Below are positions 1-9,123 of a stretch of DNA of 57,222 bases, one piece after another (position 1 is the first letter of the stretch; each line of letters begins with the position of its first letter). A program made the position numbers and the translations under genes. The notes beneath the pieces were generated by a model. The model did no database searches and had not been told where the DNA came from. It worked only from the letters and a program-made list of their open reading frames with translations. The DNA is from Polyangiaceae bacterium (GTDB lineage: Bacteria; Myxococcota_A; Polyangia; Polyangiales; Polyangiaceae), in assembly GCA_025937895.1 (NCBI GenBank), contig JAICQL010000022.1, forward strand, positions 1-57,222, in the 5' to 3' direction.

Positions 1-108
1 AAAGATCCGGCCGTATTCGGCGAAGCGCTCGCGCGGTGTATCCGATGCGCTGGTCATGTTGCAGGCGATGGCCCCGGGCGTCTCTGTGATCTTCAGCAAC
101 TGGGTCAT
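1..108 (-). CDS. Hypothetical protein, N-terminal part only (runs off the left edge)
   Basis: The first 36 residues of a minus-strand gene are present; it begins MTQLLKITETPGAIAC and continues past the edge. I chose the ATG ending at 108 because a GGAG sits a few bases upstream; another in-frame ATG lies at 120 but has no such site. The stretch with DTPRERFAEYGRIF looks like the start of a small conserved protein, but I cannot name a family. Function unknown. Confidence 0.55.
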   Translation of the reverse strand, partial: MTQLLKITETPGAIACNMTSASDTPRERFAEYGRIF

Positions 109-342
109 TGTCGTCTCCATGTGGGCTGGCCGGTGGTCGTCAGGAACTGGCGCAAGGGCTTGGCAGTGGTGCGGCCCCCCACCCACGCTCTAGCCGTGGC
201 CCGAGCTCTACCCCGAGCCCTGCCACTCTCTCTGCCTCTGCCACCGTGCCGGATGAGGCGAGCTTCCGGCAGTGCTAGCGCGTCAGCGCGGCTAGCGGGG
301 CACGCCAACCCGTCGAATCGAAAGACACTCCGAGAAACACTG

Positions 343-425
343 TGCGAAGGAGAGGACTCGAACCTCCACGGGAGTTACCCCGCTAGCACCTCAAGCTAGT
401 GCGTCTGCCATTCCGCCACCTTCGC
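343..425 (-). tRNA. tRNA-Leu (anticodon GAG)
   Basis: The minus strand folds as a class II (long variable arm) tRNA. The acceptor arms GCGAAGG and CCTTCGC pair fully. The anticodon stem CTAGC/GCTAG encloses loop TTGAGGT, giving anticodon GAG, which reads CTC/CTT leucine codons. The variable arm (GCGGGGTAACTCCCGT) and the T loop GTTCGAGTC are present. The discriminator base is A, and CCA is not encoded (CAG follows), so CCA would be added after transcription. No integrase or attachment-site duplication is visible beside it. Confidence 0.95.
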
Positions 426-449
426 GTGGGGTCGGGGGCCTAGATGTCA

Positions 450-477
450 ATTATTCGCTCCGCGCGCAACAGCAAAA
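450..477 (-). promoter_or_regulatory. Possible promoter of tRNA-Leu
   Basis: Read on the minus strand, TTTTGC and AATAAT are separated by 16 bases and lie about 25 bases before the tRNA 5' end. The -10 box is AT-rich in an otherwise very GC-rich region. The -35 match is weak, so this is only a plausible sigma-70-type promoter. Confidence 0.3.
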
Positions 478-603
478 GGGTGCGGGGCGATCAAAACAGG
501 GGTTGTTGCCGTCTGCTGCCGAGCCGAATGCGCGTGGCGCGCGGCAGAGCCCGCTCAGAGACCAACCAGACGCCGGTACCGGGTAGGATGAGCGCGCCGG
601 GCT

Positions 604-1701
604 TCAGGTGCGGCGGGCCTGGCTGAGGGCTTGGAAAATCTCGCTCAGCTCGAAGGGCTTGCGGATCCAGCCGGCGATGCCTGCCCCGGCGTTGTGCGAG
701 GCCACGGTGCCGCTGATCAGGAAGATGGTGATGTTGGGGGACTGACGGCGGAGGGCGGCGAGGGCGCCGTCAGGATCGGTCTGGATGGGGGAGAGATCGA
801 CGAGCGCCACGTCGACCTTGGCGCTGAGCTTGGCGAAGTCTTCGAGCTGGGCTCGGCTGGAGAGGGGGTAGAGCTCTACCCCGCGGGAACACAGGCCGAA
901 CTCGAGCAGGGACATGACGGCTGGGTCGTCCTCCAGCACCGCCACGCGCAGGCCGTCCAGCATCTTGAAGGTGGAGGCACGCGACAGCGTGGTGGAGGGA
1001 GCATCACCTATGGGCCAGCGCAGCTCGAAGCAGGCGCCGGTGCCGCCGTCGAGCAGGGCCAGGCTACCGCCGCGGCTCTGTGCCAGGTCGTGCGAGTGCG
1101 CGAGGCCGATGCCCGCGCCACCGGGGCGGCGCGAGGGGCCGGCAGTGAAGATGCGATCGCGCTGGTCCTCCGGAACACCGGGGCCGTCGTCGCGTACGCG
1201 GAACATGAAGCGCCCGCGCTCCTGACGCAGGGTCAGCAGGATGGTCTCGCCGCTGGGCGTGAAGGCCAGCGCATTGAGCAGCAGGTTGATCAGGATCTGT
1301 TGCACGAAGGACGCATCGGGCAGCAACACGTCGGCAACATCGTCGTCCACGTCGATGCGCACGCCGCGCCGCTCTGCGATCGGCAACACGCCCGTCACCG
1401 TGTCGCGCACCAGGGTCAGCGCGCTGCGCAGCTCGCTGCTCTCGGCCACGGGCGCGCCCACTGCACGGCGAGCGATGGCGTGACCGAGGCTGGCGTGTGC
1501 GCGCGCAATCTCGATCGCCTCCAGCGGCGCGCCGGACACACCCTCACGTGCGTTATCGAGCCAGCCGAGCACCACGGTAAGTGCGTTGGAGACCTCGTGC
1601 AGCGCCCCCGCCAGATCTCGCTCGGGAGGGATGGGCAGCGAGGACAACGCCTTGGATTGCGGCTCTTTCACGGCAACCACACTATTACAGTAGGATATCA
1701 T
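604..1701 (-). CDS. Histidine kinase with C-terminal receiver domain
   Basis: A cytoplasmic 365-residue two-component protein with no membrane segment. The H-box is LHEVSNALTVVLGW (His35). It is followed by an ATP-binding domain with an N-box (INLLLNALAF), a G1 motif (DDGPGVPED) and a G2 motif (GGAGIGLAH). A receiver domain covers about 250-362, with acidic residues EDD near its start, predicted phospho-acceptor Asp302 (VALVDL) and conserved Lys348 (WIRKPF). There is no sensor domain before the H-box, so it probably receives its input from a partner protein or from its own receiver. The nearest gene upstream on the same strand encodes a lipoprotein about 160 bases away. Its specific pathway is unknown. 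Confidence 0.85.
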   Translation of the reverse strand: MISYCNSVVAVKEPQSKALSSLPIPPERDLAGALHEVSNALTVVLGWLDNAREGVSGAPLEAIEIARAHASLGHAIARRAVGAPVAESSELRSALTLVRDTVTGVLPIAERRGVRIDVDDDVADVLLPDASFVQQILINLLLNALAFTPSGETILLTLRQERGRFMFRVRDDGPGVPEDQRDRIFTAGPSRRPGGAGIGLAHSHDLAQSRGGSLALLDGGTGACFELRWPIGDAPSTTLSRASTFKMLDGLRVAVLEDDPAVMSLLEFGLCSRGVELYPLSSRAQLEDFAKLSAKVDVALVDLSPIQTDPDGALAALRRQSPNITIFLISGTVASHNAGAGIAGWIRKPFELSEIFQALSQARRT

Positions 1702-1864
1702 CGCTGCGTCGCAGCAAGAGCACTTTTTTCCCCGATCGATTCGCCTTGCTGGTGAGAAGCGAGAATTTCAAGCCAGTGGCAACCGAATTGCAGCTGCAAT
1801 ATCCGTTCTTTGCCGGACTCCGCCGGATGGCGGGCCATAGCTGGCCCATCGGGAAACAGTGCCA

Positions 1865-3919
1865 TCAGAGGCCAGGCGGGGAGAGCGCGGGCGGCAGCAG
1901 GAGCAGTAGCTTGCCATCCGGTCCGCTCCGTAGCTCGGCCACCTGCAACACGGACTGCGTGCAGGGCTGGGACTCGGGCACCTCCATGCAGGGCACGAGC
2001 GCGGACGCGTCGCTGACCAGCCTGGATTGCGGATCGAGCAGCGCGTAGACGCGAACGAGCGCACCCGCCAGCCCCGGCACGGTGGCCTCTGCGCCCGAAT
2101 CGGACGGCGTGGGATCACCGTACGTGAGGCGGATGGCGTGGGCCACCGGCGACAGCACTCGGAGCGGCGCCCGCAAGCGCTGGTTGGAATCTACCGGATA
2201 GCTTCGGCGCAGCACCCAGGGCAAGCCGCTCTCGACCGGAGGACGAATGCTGAGATCGAAGCGTGCGCCGGCACCAGGCTCGCACTGCCCGCAATCCAGC
2301 CCGGTGATGTTGAACTCGCCGTCGCCCTCGCTGAGCGCGGTGCGGGTGCGCGGCACGAACGGGTCCTGCGCCAGCGCGCGGCGCAGCACCACTCGCGCCC
2401 GATCGCAGACCATGGCCATGTTGTCGTCGGTGGTGGGCGGGCAGGGGTCCGGGTTGATGGTGGCGGCGCTGGCTTGCACCTCCACGCCCTCCAGCGGCTG
2501 ACCGCTCTCGGTCTGGATGCGCCCGCCCAGGGCCACTGCCGGGGGGACCTCGATCACCTGACCGCCTTGCACCACGACCTGTCCGGACTCGTTCGGCCAG
2601 ACCGTGATCGTCTTCTCGAAGCTGGAGAGCAGGCCGAGGTTCGGTAGCTCGATGCCCGGTGGCGTGACCCGCACCCGGTATCGCCCCGGCAACAATCGCA
2701 CCTGGACGCGGCCGCGCTCGTCGACGGTGGCAGAGGTGTCGAACGCGGTCGGCACACCATCTGCAGCGTCGTCCAGATCGCGCGCCGCAAAGCGCACGGT
2801 GCCCGGCACCGGAGTGTCGTATTCGTCTCGCTTCCAGACCCAGGCCTGAAAATCCACGGCGGTGCCGAGGTTGAGCACGTCACCGATCTGCCCTTCACCG
2901 GGCGTGGCCAGGCCGATACCGGTGCGTTGCAGCAAGACGGTGCCCGCGGGCGAGTTGCCCGGTGGCGCAAAGCGGATCAGCTCGGCGCCGCCCTCGTTCG
3001 AGGCTTCGCCGTCGATCATGAAGTCGCTCACCGTGTTCGAGTAGATGAGCTGCGCCTCCAGCTTGCTCGGATCGTCCGGATCCCGCGCGGCGGCGCCCAG
3101 GCGCACCCGATTGGAGATGATCTCGCCGGTGACCGGGTGCACCACATCGACGGTCCAGCCCTCCAGCTCCTGCTTCCAGGGCACGGTCAGGCGCAGCGAC
3201 GTCGGCGGCGGCTGCGGCAGCTCGAACAAGCCATCGCCCACCACCCGATTGCGGAAGATCTGCGGCACCGCCGTGCAGCCAGCCCCGAGCTCGCTGCTGT
3301 CGGGCCGCATGTACACGTCGTAGCGACCCGGCGGCAGCAGGCCATGGAACTCGAACTCGCCCGACTGCTCGTTGAAGCTCGTGCTGACGTCGTAGTGTGC
3401 AGCAGGCAGCCCGAACAGGCGCTCGCGCGGGTTGAACGTGAGGTGCATGGGCAAGGTGCTGCGAGCGCGCGAAGGACACGCGGTCTGCACCAGCTCCGAG
3501 CGCACGGAGCCATTCACCGGCACGCGGGGGCGCACGTTGAGCTCCAGCCAGCCCGGCTCGATGCCGCGCTCCGGCACTCCCTCCAGGTTGGCCGCCGACA
3601 GATCCTGGATGGTCAGGAAGTGCGCGCCGCCGTACACGGGATCGGCCGCCGGCGGGGTGATCTCGAACAGCAGGCGCGTGAGCTGCCCCGTCGGTTGGCT
3701 GCACACGCCGAACGCGCGCTGGCAGTAACCGCTGCTGCACTCGCTGTCGCTGGTACACACGGCGCGCGTCTCGCGCTCGTCCGACGCCTCATCCTGACGC
3801 ACCGTACAGCCCAGCAACGTTCCCACCAGCGACGTTCCCGCCAGCAACCCGCCGCCGAGAACCCCCAGCCGCGCCGCTCTCCAGGTAGCCACCGACGTAC
3901 GCCAGCCCAGGCCGCTCAT
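1865..3919 (-). CDS. Large secreted lipoprotein with carboxypeptidase-regulatory-like domains
   Basis: The 684-residue product starts with a signal sequence ending in a lipobox (TLLGC), so it is probably a lipid-anchored envelope protein. Just after the anchor is a Cys-rich motif (CTSDSECSSGYC...FGVC) typical of myxobacterial surface lipoproteins. The rest is rich in beta-sandwich-like segments, such as GRYRVRVTPPG and GRIQTESGQPLEGVEVQ, which resemble carboxypeptidase regulatory-like/SdrD-B repeats used in adhesion or carbohydrate binding. I chose the ATG at 3919 because it gives a normal-length signal peptide; a GTG at 3958 would add 13 residues. No catalytic motif is visible. Ligand unknown. 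Confidence 0.75.
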   Translation of the reverse strand: MSGLGWRTSVATWRAARLGVLGGGLLAGTSLVGTLLGCTVRQDEASDERETRAVCTSDSECSSGYCQRAFGVCSQPTGQLTRLLFEITPPAADPVYGGAHFLTIQDLSAANLEGVPERGIEPGWLELNVRPRVPVNGSVRSELVQTACPSRARSTLPMHLTFNPRERLFGLPAAHYDVSTSFNEQSGEFEFHGLLPPGRYDVYMRPDSSELGAGCTAVPQIFRNRVVGDGLFELPQPPPTSLRLTVPWKQELEGWTVDVVHPVTGEIISNRVRLGAAARDPDDPSKLEAQLIYSNTVSDFMIDGEASNEGGAELIRFAPPGNSPAGTVLLQRTGIGLATPGEGQIGDVLNLGTAVDFQAWVWKRDEYDTPVPGTVRFAARDLDDAADGVPTAFDTSATVDERGRVQVRLLPGRYRVRVTPPGIELPNLGLLSSFEKTITVWPNESGQVVVQGGQVIEVPPAVALGGRIQTESGQPLEGVEVQASAATINPDPCPPTTDDNMAMVCDRARVVLRRALAQDPFVPRTRTALSEGDGEFNITGLDCGQCEPGAGARFDLSIRPPVESGLPWVLRRSYPVDSNQRLRAPLRVLSPVAHAIRLTYGDPTPSDSGAEATVPGLAGALVRVYALLDPQSRLVSDASALVPCMEVPESQPCTQSVLQVAELRSGPDGKLLLLLPPALSPPGL

Positions 3920-4164
3920 CTTGCCCGCGATCGTACCGCGCGGGAGCGAGCCGTGCACCGCGCAACCCTCACCCGATGCGGCAGAACCCCATTCCGGCCC
4001 GGCGAGCGGCTTCCCCGTCCGCTTCGTGTCGATCGCCGAGCATCAGGCAGCGCTCGGGCATCACTCGCCCAGCCGCCACAGCCGATGCAGGGCGTCGATG
4101 CACCCCCGCCGGGCGCAAAAAGGGCGATTGACGGGCGCACGGCGCGGCTCTCATAACGGCGCCG

Positions 4165-5007
4165 ATGAATCTGCTGAAGGACAAGGTGGCCATCGTGACC
4201 GGAGCGGGCCGCGGCATTGGCCGGGCCACGGCGCTCGGGCTGGCGCGCGAGGGCGCGCGCGTGCTGGTCAACGATCTGGGCTGCTCCGCGCAGGGTGAGC
4301 CGCAGGGTGAGCCGTGCGCAGAAGAGGTCGCGGCAGAGATCCGGCAGCAGGGCGGCAGCGCCGAGGCGGACCGCAGCGACGTGGCGGATCCAGAGGCGGC
4401 GGCGGCGCTGGTGGAGCGCGCTCATGCAACTTGGGGTGCCGTCGACATCCTGATCAACAACGCGGGCATCGCCACGGATGCGCCACTGCATCGCCTGGGT
4501 GCGGCGGAGTGGCAGCGCAGCGTGGACATCCAGCTCAGCGGCAGCTTTCATTGCCTCAGCGCAGCGGCGCGAGTGATGAAGAAGGCGGGCGGCGGCGCCA
4601 TCGTCAACACCACCAGCCTGGCTGGGTTGCGCGGCAACTGGGGCCAGGTGCACGGCTCCGCCGCCGCTGCGGGCGTCATTGGGTTGACGCGCTCGGCTTC
4701 GATCGAGCTTCAAAAATATGGTGTCCGCGTCAACGCGGTGGCACCAGTGGCGAAGACACGCCTCACGGAAGGGCTACCGCTGTTCGCGCACGTGGACTCG
4801 ATGCGGGCGGAGCACATCGCCCCGGTCCATGTCTTTCTTGCAAGCGAGCTGAGCAAAGACGTCACTGGCGTAGTGGTGTGTGCAGCGGGCGGCCGCCTCA
4901 GCGTGTTTCGCCTGGTCGAGAGCCTGGGGGCGCTCAAAGAGGAAGAAGGCGGGCTATGGTCTGCCGAGGAAATTGCAGAGCATTGGTCGGCCATCGCGAG
5001 ATCCTGA
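4165..5007 (+). CDS. Short-chain dehydrogenase-like protein lacking catalytic residues
   Basis: The 280-residue protein has a clear SDR Rossmann fold: the cofactor motif TGAGRGIG (12-19), an NNAG motif (98-101) and the structural Ser151. It resembles the (3R)-hydroxyacyl-CoA dehydrogenase part of peroxisomal-type multifunctional enzymes (VNDLG motif followed by an insertion). The active site is lost: where the family has YSAAK the sequence reads GSAAA (residues 164-168), so both the proton-donor Tyr and the Lys are gone, and the tetrad Asn appears to be Gln123. The surrounding GNWGQ and AAGVIGLTRS match the family well, so this is not a misalignment. It may bind NAD(P) or a partner without classical oxidoreductase activity. 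Confidence 0.85.
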   Translation: MNLLKDKVAIVTGAGRGIGRATALGLAREGARVLVNDLGCSAQGEPQGEPCAEEVAAEIRQQGGSAEADRSDVADPEAAAALVERAHATWGAVDILINNAGIATDAPLHRLGAAEWQRSVDIQLSGSFHCLSAAARVMKKAGGGAIVNTTSLAGLRGNWGQVHGSAAAAGVIGLTRSASIELQKYGVRVNAVAPVAKTRLTEGLPLFAHVDSMRAEHIAPVHVFLASELSKDVTGVVVCAAGGRLSVFRLVESLGALKEEEGGLWSAEEIAEHWSAIARS

Positions 5008-5242
5008 CGATAGATCCTCACGATCGCAGCGAAACGCCGCTGCCGCTGCGGTCTCTACCATTGCGTCCAATGGTGAGAGGCAGGCGTGTGAGCAGGGCAT
5101 GGGGCCGCTCGGACGCGGTCGCAAGAGCGAGCCTACATTGCACCATATCGCGACGGATCTCAGGCCAAATGGCTGATTGCTGAGGGCATACTCTGGTGTT
5201 AGGTTCTGAGGGTCTTTCGGCCGTTCCCGTTGGCGCGGAGCA

Positions 5243-7054
5243 ATGAACGATCGTCGCATGGCTCGCGAGCCTAACATCCCCCTCTTCCTCTGGGTCGCTG
5301 CGGCCATCGTCACGCATCTCACGTGGGGTGGAGGTGCCGATCAGGTCGCCGAGGTCTTTGAGGAGCGTGCGGACGTGCGGCGCTTCGCCGCTTCCGTCCA
5401 GCATCAGGTGCGGCAGCGCTTCAACGTGGAGGTCGCGCTCTACGACCAGGACTCCTTGCCCGTGGTCGAGACGCCGCGCGAGGAGCCACTCGCCGACAAG
5501 GGCAAGCCGGACGACAAACCGTCCGAGCCGCCGAAGCCGGAGGAGCTGGACAAGCAAGAGCCGAAGCCGATCGACCAGGCCGAGCCTGAGCCCGACCCCA
5601 AGCAGAAGCTGGCCTCGAAGGAGCCAGCGCCGCCCAAGCCCGAGGCCGAGAAGAAGAAAGAGCCGGAGAAGCCCAAGGATGAGCCCAAGCCCGAGGAGGA
5701 GCAGGCGCCCATCGAGCGGCCTCAGCCCAACGTCGACACTCGCCGCGTTGCGGTGGTGCAACACGTGGAGGACCAGAACCAGGCGGACAACGCCGAGGCG
5801 GAGTTTCTGGCCGAGCACAACAACCGCGTGCGCGAGCAGCAGCAGGCTCGCATCACCGCCACCGATCAGGACAACGAGGAGCCCACGCCGGGCTCTCAGC
5901 ACATGGGGCCCACGGATGAGCCGGGCGACTCCCACGTCACCGACATCGCGCAGTCGGATGACTCCCCGGGTGAGCTGAACCGCGCCCCGAGCGAGGACAA
6001 GCTGGCGGCACAGCAGAAGGAGTCTGTCTCCGTCAGCCAGCCGCAGGGCGTGCCCGAGGTGGCGGGCCGCGTGCAAGGCGGTCCCGCGAAGGATGATCCT
6101 GGCTCCAAGGGCCAGACGGCGCAGTCCGCCAGCAGCGCGGAAGAAGCCGTGCCCTCCGTCAGCAACTCGGCCGAGGGCACGTGGCAGATCCCTGCCGAGC
6201 GAGAGGCCCGGCTGGCCCGCGCCGCGCGGGAAGCGCGGCGGCACCGCGCAGCGCGTCCGAGCGGCAGCCCCGATCGCCCGCTGGATCTGCTGGGGCTAGG
6301 CGCCAAGGGCCGTACCGAGCTGGGCGTGAACCTCAACCTGTCGCCGGGCACCGCGCTGGCTGCCATCGGGCAAGATCAGCTGGCGCGCGAGATCCAGGCG
6401 GATGGAGAGCGGCGCCGCAGCCAGCACCAGGGCTCGTGGAAGGCCGTGGGCATCGAGCGCTGGCGGCCCGCAATCGAGAACTACGTGGCCAGCGTGAAGC
6501 TGGGCAACCAGACGGCGCTCAACACGGCGGCGGTGCCATTCGCCTCCTATCTCAACCACATCCACAATCGCCTGCACCCGATCTTCGCGGGCAGCTATCT
6601 GAGCTTCCTCGACGGGCTGCCGGGCAGCGCGGGCCTGCGCGACAACGAGATGGCCACCAATCTCGAGATCGTGCTCAGCCAGGCCAACGGCAGCATCGTG
6701 AAGATGGGCGTGACGCGCACCAGCGGCGTGACGGCGTTCGACATCAGCGCGCTCGACGCCGTGCAGCGCGCGTCACCGTTCGGCGCCCCGCCGCCCTCGA
6801 TCGTCTCGCCTGACGGCAACGTGTATCTGCACTGGGAGTTTCACCGCAATCCGCTGCTGGCCTGTTCCACGTATTTTGCTCGTCCCTACATCATCAAGGC
6901 GCCGCAGAAGAGCGCTCCGCCCGCCAGCGATCCCCCGGGCGGCCCCTTCGGCCCCCAGGAGGGAGGCTCGCCGCCGGCAAAGCAAGGAACCAACTCCGGG
7001 CCAGGTGCTGGGCGCGAGAAGACCGCGCGCCTGACCAAGTATGCAGCTCCCTAG
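5243..7054 (+). CDS. TonB-family energy-transducer-like protein
   Basis: The 603-residue protein has one N-terminal membrane segment (about residues 10-28) and a long Pro/Lys/Glu-rich periplasmic linker (about 70-165). It ends in a TonB-like C-terminal domain (about 470-560) with the pattern NLEIVLSQANGSIVKMGVTR, followed by the YLHWEFHR segment common in myxobacterial TonB-like proteins. Such proteins usually couple inner-membrane energy to outer-membrane receptors or machines. ExbB/ExbD partners are not in the window. It is the first gene of a packed plus-strand run: its last 14 bases overlap the next gene, which implies coupled translation. Confidence 0.8.
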   Translation: MNDRRMAREPNIPLFLWVAAAIVTHLTWGGGADQVAEVFEERADVRRFAASVQHQVRQRFNVEVALYDQDSLPVVETPREEPLADKGKPDDKPSEPPKPEELDKQEPKPIDQAEPEPDPKQKLASKEPAPPKPEAEKKKEPEKPKDEPKPEEEQAPIERPQPNVDTRRVAVVQHVEDQNQADNAEAEFLAEHNNRVREQQQARITATDQDNEEPTPGSQHMGPTDEPGDSHVTDIAQSDDSPGELNRAPSEDKLAAQQKESVSVSQPQGVPEVAGRVQGGPAKDDPGSKGQTAQSASSAEEAVPSVSNSAEGTWQIPAEREARLARAAREARRHRAARPSGSPDRPLDLLGLGAKGRTELGVNLNLSPGTALAAIGQDQLAREIQADGERRRSQHQGSWKAVGIERWRPAIENYVASVKLGNQTALNTAAVPFASYLNHIHNRLHPIFAGSYLSFLDGLPGSAGLRDNEMATNLEIVLSQANGSIVKMGVTRTSGVTAFDISALDAVQRASPFGAPPPSIVSPDGNVYLHWEFHRNPLLACSTYFARPYIIKAPQKSAPPASDPPGGPFGPQEGGSPPAKQGTNSGPGAGREKTARLTKYAAP

Positions 7055-8174
7055 TCCCGTAGCGCCCGCGGCGGAGGGCTCCGGCGCTGCCACGCCAGCA
7101 GGAGCCAGCTCGCCGGAGGGTGCAGCGGCGCCCAAGCCCGAGTCTGCTCGGCGTGCCGTCTCGGCACGCGTGCTCGCGACCCGGCTGGACGTGGTGCTGG
7201 TCGCGCTGGCAGGGCTGGTGGCCACGGTGCTGGGCCGTGGTGTTGCGCAGGCGTTGCCGGGCTCCAGCACCGGCATCGGTTCGCTGATCGCGAGCGTCGA
7301 TCAGCTGGCGGCCTTCTCCACGCAGTTCATGGCGGTGATGGGCGTGTCCACGTGCGTCCGCAGCCTGCTCTCCACGATGCACTGTCCGTCGCGCACGTAC
7401 CGCTGGTCGGCGGTCTTGGTCTGCGCTGCGGCGCTGCCGGTCATCATCTCGGCCAGCAGCCGCGCACTGCCACCACCCTGGCTGATCTCGCTGGTGGGGC
7501 TGTCCGCTGCCCTGGGGGTGGCCGCGGCCCGTCCCGCGCTGCAAGCGCCGCACAGCCGCGCTGCCGGGCTGATGTTGCTGGCCGTGACCCTGGGCTCGCT
7601 GGTGAGCGGCTTCGGGCGCGTGCTCGCCCTGTACGCCAGCCACGAGGTCGAGGCTCGCCTGTTCAGCGTGGCGCGCGGCATTGCCACCCTGGGCCTGGTC
7701 GTCGACGCACTGGGGGTGGGCCTGGCAGTGATCTGGCTGGGGCGGCGCTCCCGCACCGGCCTGTCCCTGGCGGCGCTGCTGGCCAGTGTCGCGGGCGCGG
7801 TGGTCTGGTTTGGTGCACACGGGGGCGAGCTCGCGTCGCTCCAGGGGCTGGGGGGCTTCGTCAGCCGCACCCTGGACTCGCTGACGGCTCACCCCGATCC
7901 GTTCGTGGCCGCTGGATTCCGCTATTTCGTGGAGCTTTTTGCGCTGCTGATCGCCGCGGTCACGCTCTGGTTTCGCAATCCTCCAGGCGTGGGCGAGACC
8001 TTGAGCTTCGCCCTCCTGGCTCGGGTGAGCGGCGATGTCCCGTCCTGCGCGCTGATGCTGATGCTCGCGGCATTCTGCGCCGTTCGCGCCAGCCTGCAAC
8101 CCGTCCGACCGCACGAGACAGCCGTTTCACCGGGCCGCCGGGCCTCGCTTGAAGTTGTGCCCGTGACGCGATAA
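7041..8174 (+). CDS. Multi-pass membrane protein of unknown function
   Basis: The 377-residue product begins with about 45 Ala/Pro-rich residues, followed by roughly eight to nine hydrophobic segments (for example VVLVALAGLVATVLG, LMLLAVTLGSLVSGF, LAALLASVAGAVVWF). The C-terminus is short and basic. I recognise no transporter or enzyme motif. It starts inside the end of the TonB-like gene and is followed 14 bases later by a receiver gene, so it belongs to the same transcription unit. Confidence 0.75.
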   Translation: MQLPSPVAPAAEGSGAATPAGASSPEGAAAPKPESARRAVSARVLATRLDVVLVALAGLVATVLGRGVAQALPGSSTGIGSLIASVDQLAAFSTQFMAVMGVSTCVRSLLSTMHCPSRTYRWSAVLVCAAALPVIISASSRALPPPWLISLVGLSAALGVAAARPALQAPHSRAAGLMLLAVTLGSLVSGFGRVLALYASHEVEARLFSVARGIATLGLVVDALGVGLAVIWLGRRSRTGLSLAALLASVAGAVVWFGAHGGELASLQGLGGFVSRTLDSLTAHPDPFVAAGFRYFVELFALLIAAVTLWFRNPPGVGETLSFALLARVSGDVPSCALMLMLAAFCAVRASLQPVRPHETAVSPGRRASLEVVPVTR

Positions 8175-8188
8175 CCCAACGCCAGGTC

Positions 8189-8644
8189 ATGCTGGCGGTG
8201 CGCAATCTCCGGGTGTTGCTGGTCGAAGACGACCCGGAGCTGGCGCGCACGGTCGAGCGTTCGCTCGCGCACTACGGCCATCGCACCCTGATCGCAGGCA
8301 GCGTGGCGGCCGCAGAGGCCGCCACCGACAGCTTCGATTGCGGCATCCTCGACATCGACTTGCCGGACGGGAATGGTGTGCGCCTGGCCGAGGTGTTGCT
8401 CGATCGCGGGCAGATCGGCGCTGCCGTCTTCTTCAGCGCCAGCAATGACGCGCGGATCCTGGCGGAGGCGCGGGAGCTGGGCATCTTCGTGGCCAAGCAA
8501 GCGGGCATGCGTGAGCTCGAGCGCGCGCTGGCGGCCGCGGTGAGCATGGCGGCGCGGCAGGTCGCCGGCAGCGAGCCAGTGACCTGCCAGCCTCGCCGCC
8601 GCACCAAGAGCGGCCTGCGGCGAAAGACGACCGGCCCTCGATGA
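8189..8644 (+). CDS. Single-domain response regulator
   Basis: A receiver domain fills residues 7-125, with acidic pocket E13-D14-D15, predicted phospho-acceptor Asp55 in ILDIDLPDGNG, a Ser in the FFSAS switch position and the conserved Lys in VAKQ. No DNA-binding output domain follows, only a short basic tail, so it probably acts by protein contact. Its stop overlaps the next start (ATGA), suggesting co-translation with the cytochrome gene. The cognate kinase is not obvious; no kinase is adjacent. Confidence 0.85.
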   Translation: MLAVRNLRVLLVEDDPELARTVERSLAHYGHRTLIAGSVAAAEAATDSFDCGILDIDLPDGNGVRLAEVLLDRGQIGAAVFFSASNDARILAEARELGIFVAKQAGMRELERALAAAVSMAARQVAGSEPVTCQPRRRTKSGLRRKTTGPR

Positions 8645-9123
8645 GGCGACGGCGCGCCGCATCCTTTCTTTGCCTGCTGGGCGCGCTCTCGTTTGCGGCG
8701 CTCGCCTGTGAGCCGAGCGATCCCAGCCCTGTAGGGCGGGGCAGGGGCACGTTCAAGCGCACCTGCTCGGGCTGTCACGGCGCCGATGGTCGCGGCACGA
8801 TGCGGCCCGGCCTCACCCGCCCTCCGCGGGATCTGACCAATCCCACGTTTCAGGCGCAGATGAGCGACGAGCAGCTGCGCCAGTCGATCCGGATCGGCAA
8901 GGGCCAGATGCCTGCCTTCGGCGGCCTGATGAGCGATGAAGAGATCAGCAACCTGATCGTCTTCATCCGCAGCCTCGTGCCGCCCGGCACCGTCCTGCCC
9001 GGTGCAGCCGGCGCGCCCTCTTCGGCGCGAGCCCCCGCGGCCGCGCCATCACCCGCGGCCGCGCCATTACCCGCGCCATCACCCGGTGCAGCCGTGACGG
9101 CGCGCGGAGCGAGCACGCCATGA
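8641..9123 (+). CDS. Small c-type cytochrome lipoprotein
   Basis: A 160-residue envelope protein. A signal peptide ends in a lipobox (LAC, Cys23), so it is likely lipid anchored. A single haem site CSGCH (Cys42, Cys45, His46) and a likely axial Met90 in GQMPAFGG identify a class I monohaem cytochrome c. The C-terminal 45 residues are a low-complexity Ala/Pro/Ser tail. It overlaps the preceding and following genes by ATGA junctions. It probably carries electrons in the periplasm; the partner is unknown. Confidence 0.88.
   Translation: MRRRRAASFLCLLGALSFAALACEPSDPSPVGRGRGTFKRTCSGCHGADGRGTMRPGLTRPPRDLTNPTFQAQMSDEQLRQSIRIGKGQMPAFGGLMSDEEISNLIVFIRSLVPPGTVLPGAAGAPSSARAPAAAPSPAAAPLPAPSPGAAVTARGASTP

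Noticed and set aside
343..425. tRNA-Leu as an integration site of a mobile element
   Set aside because: No integrase, repeated tRNA 3' end or change in composition is seen next to it.
2927..4156. Plus-strand open frame over the large lipoprotein
   Set aside because: Antisense shadow; the minus strand has a signal peptide and Cys motif.
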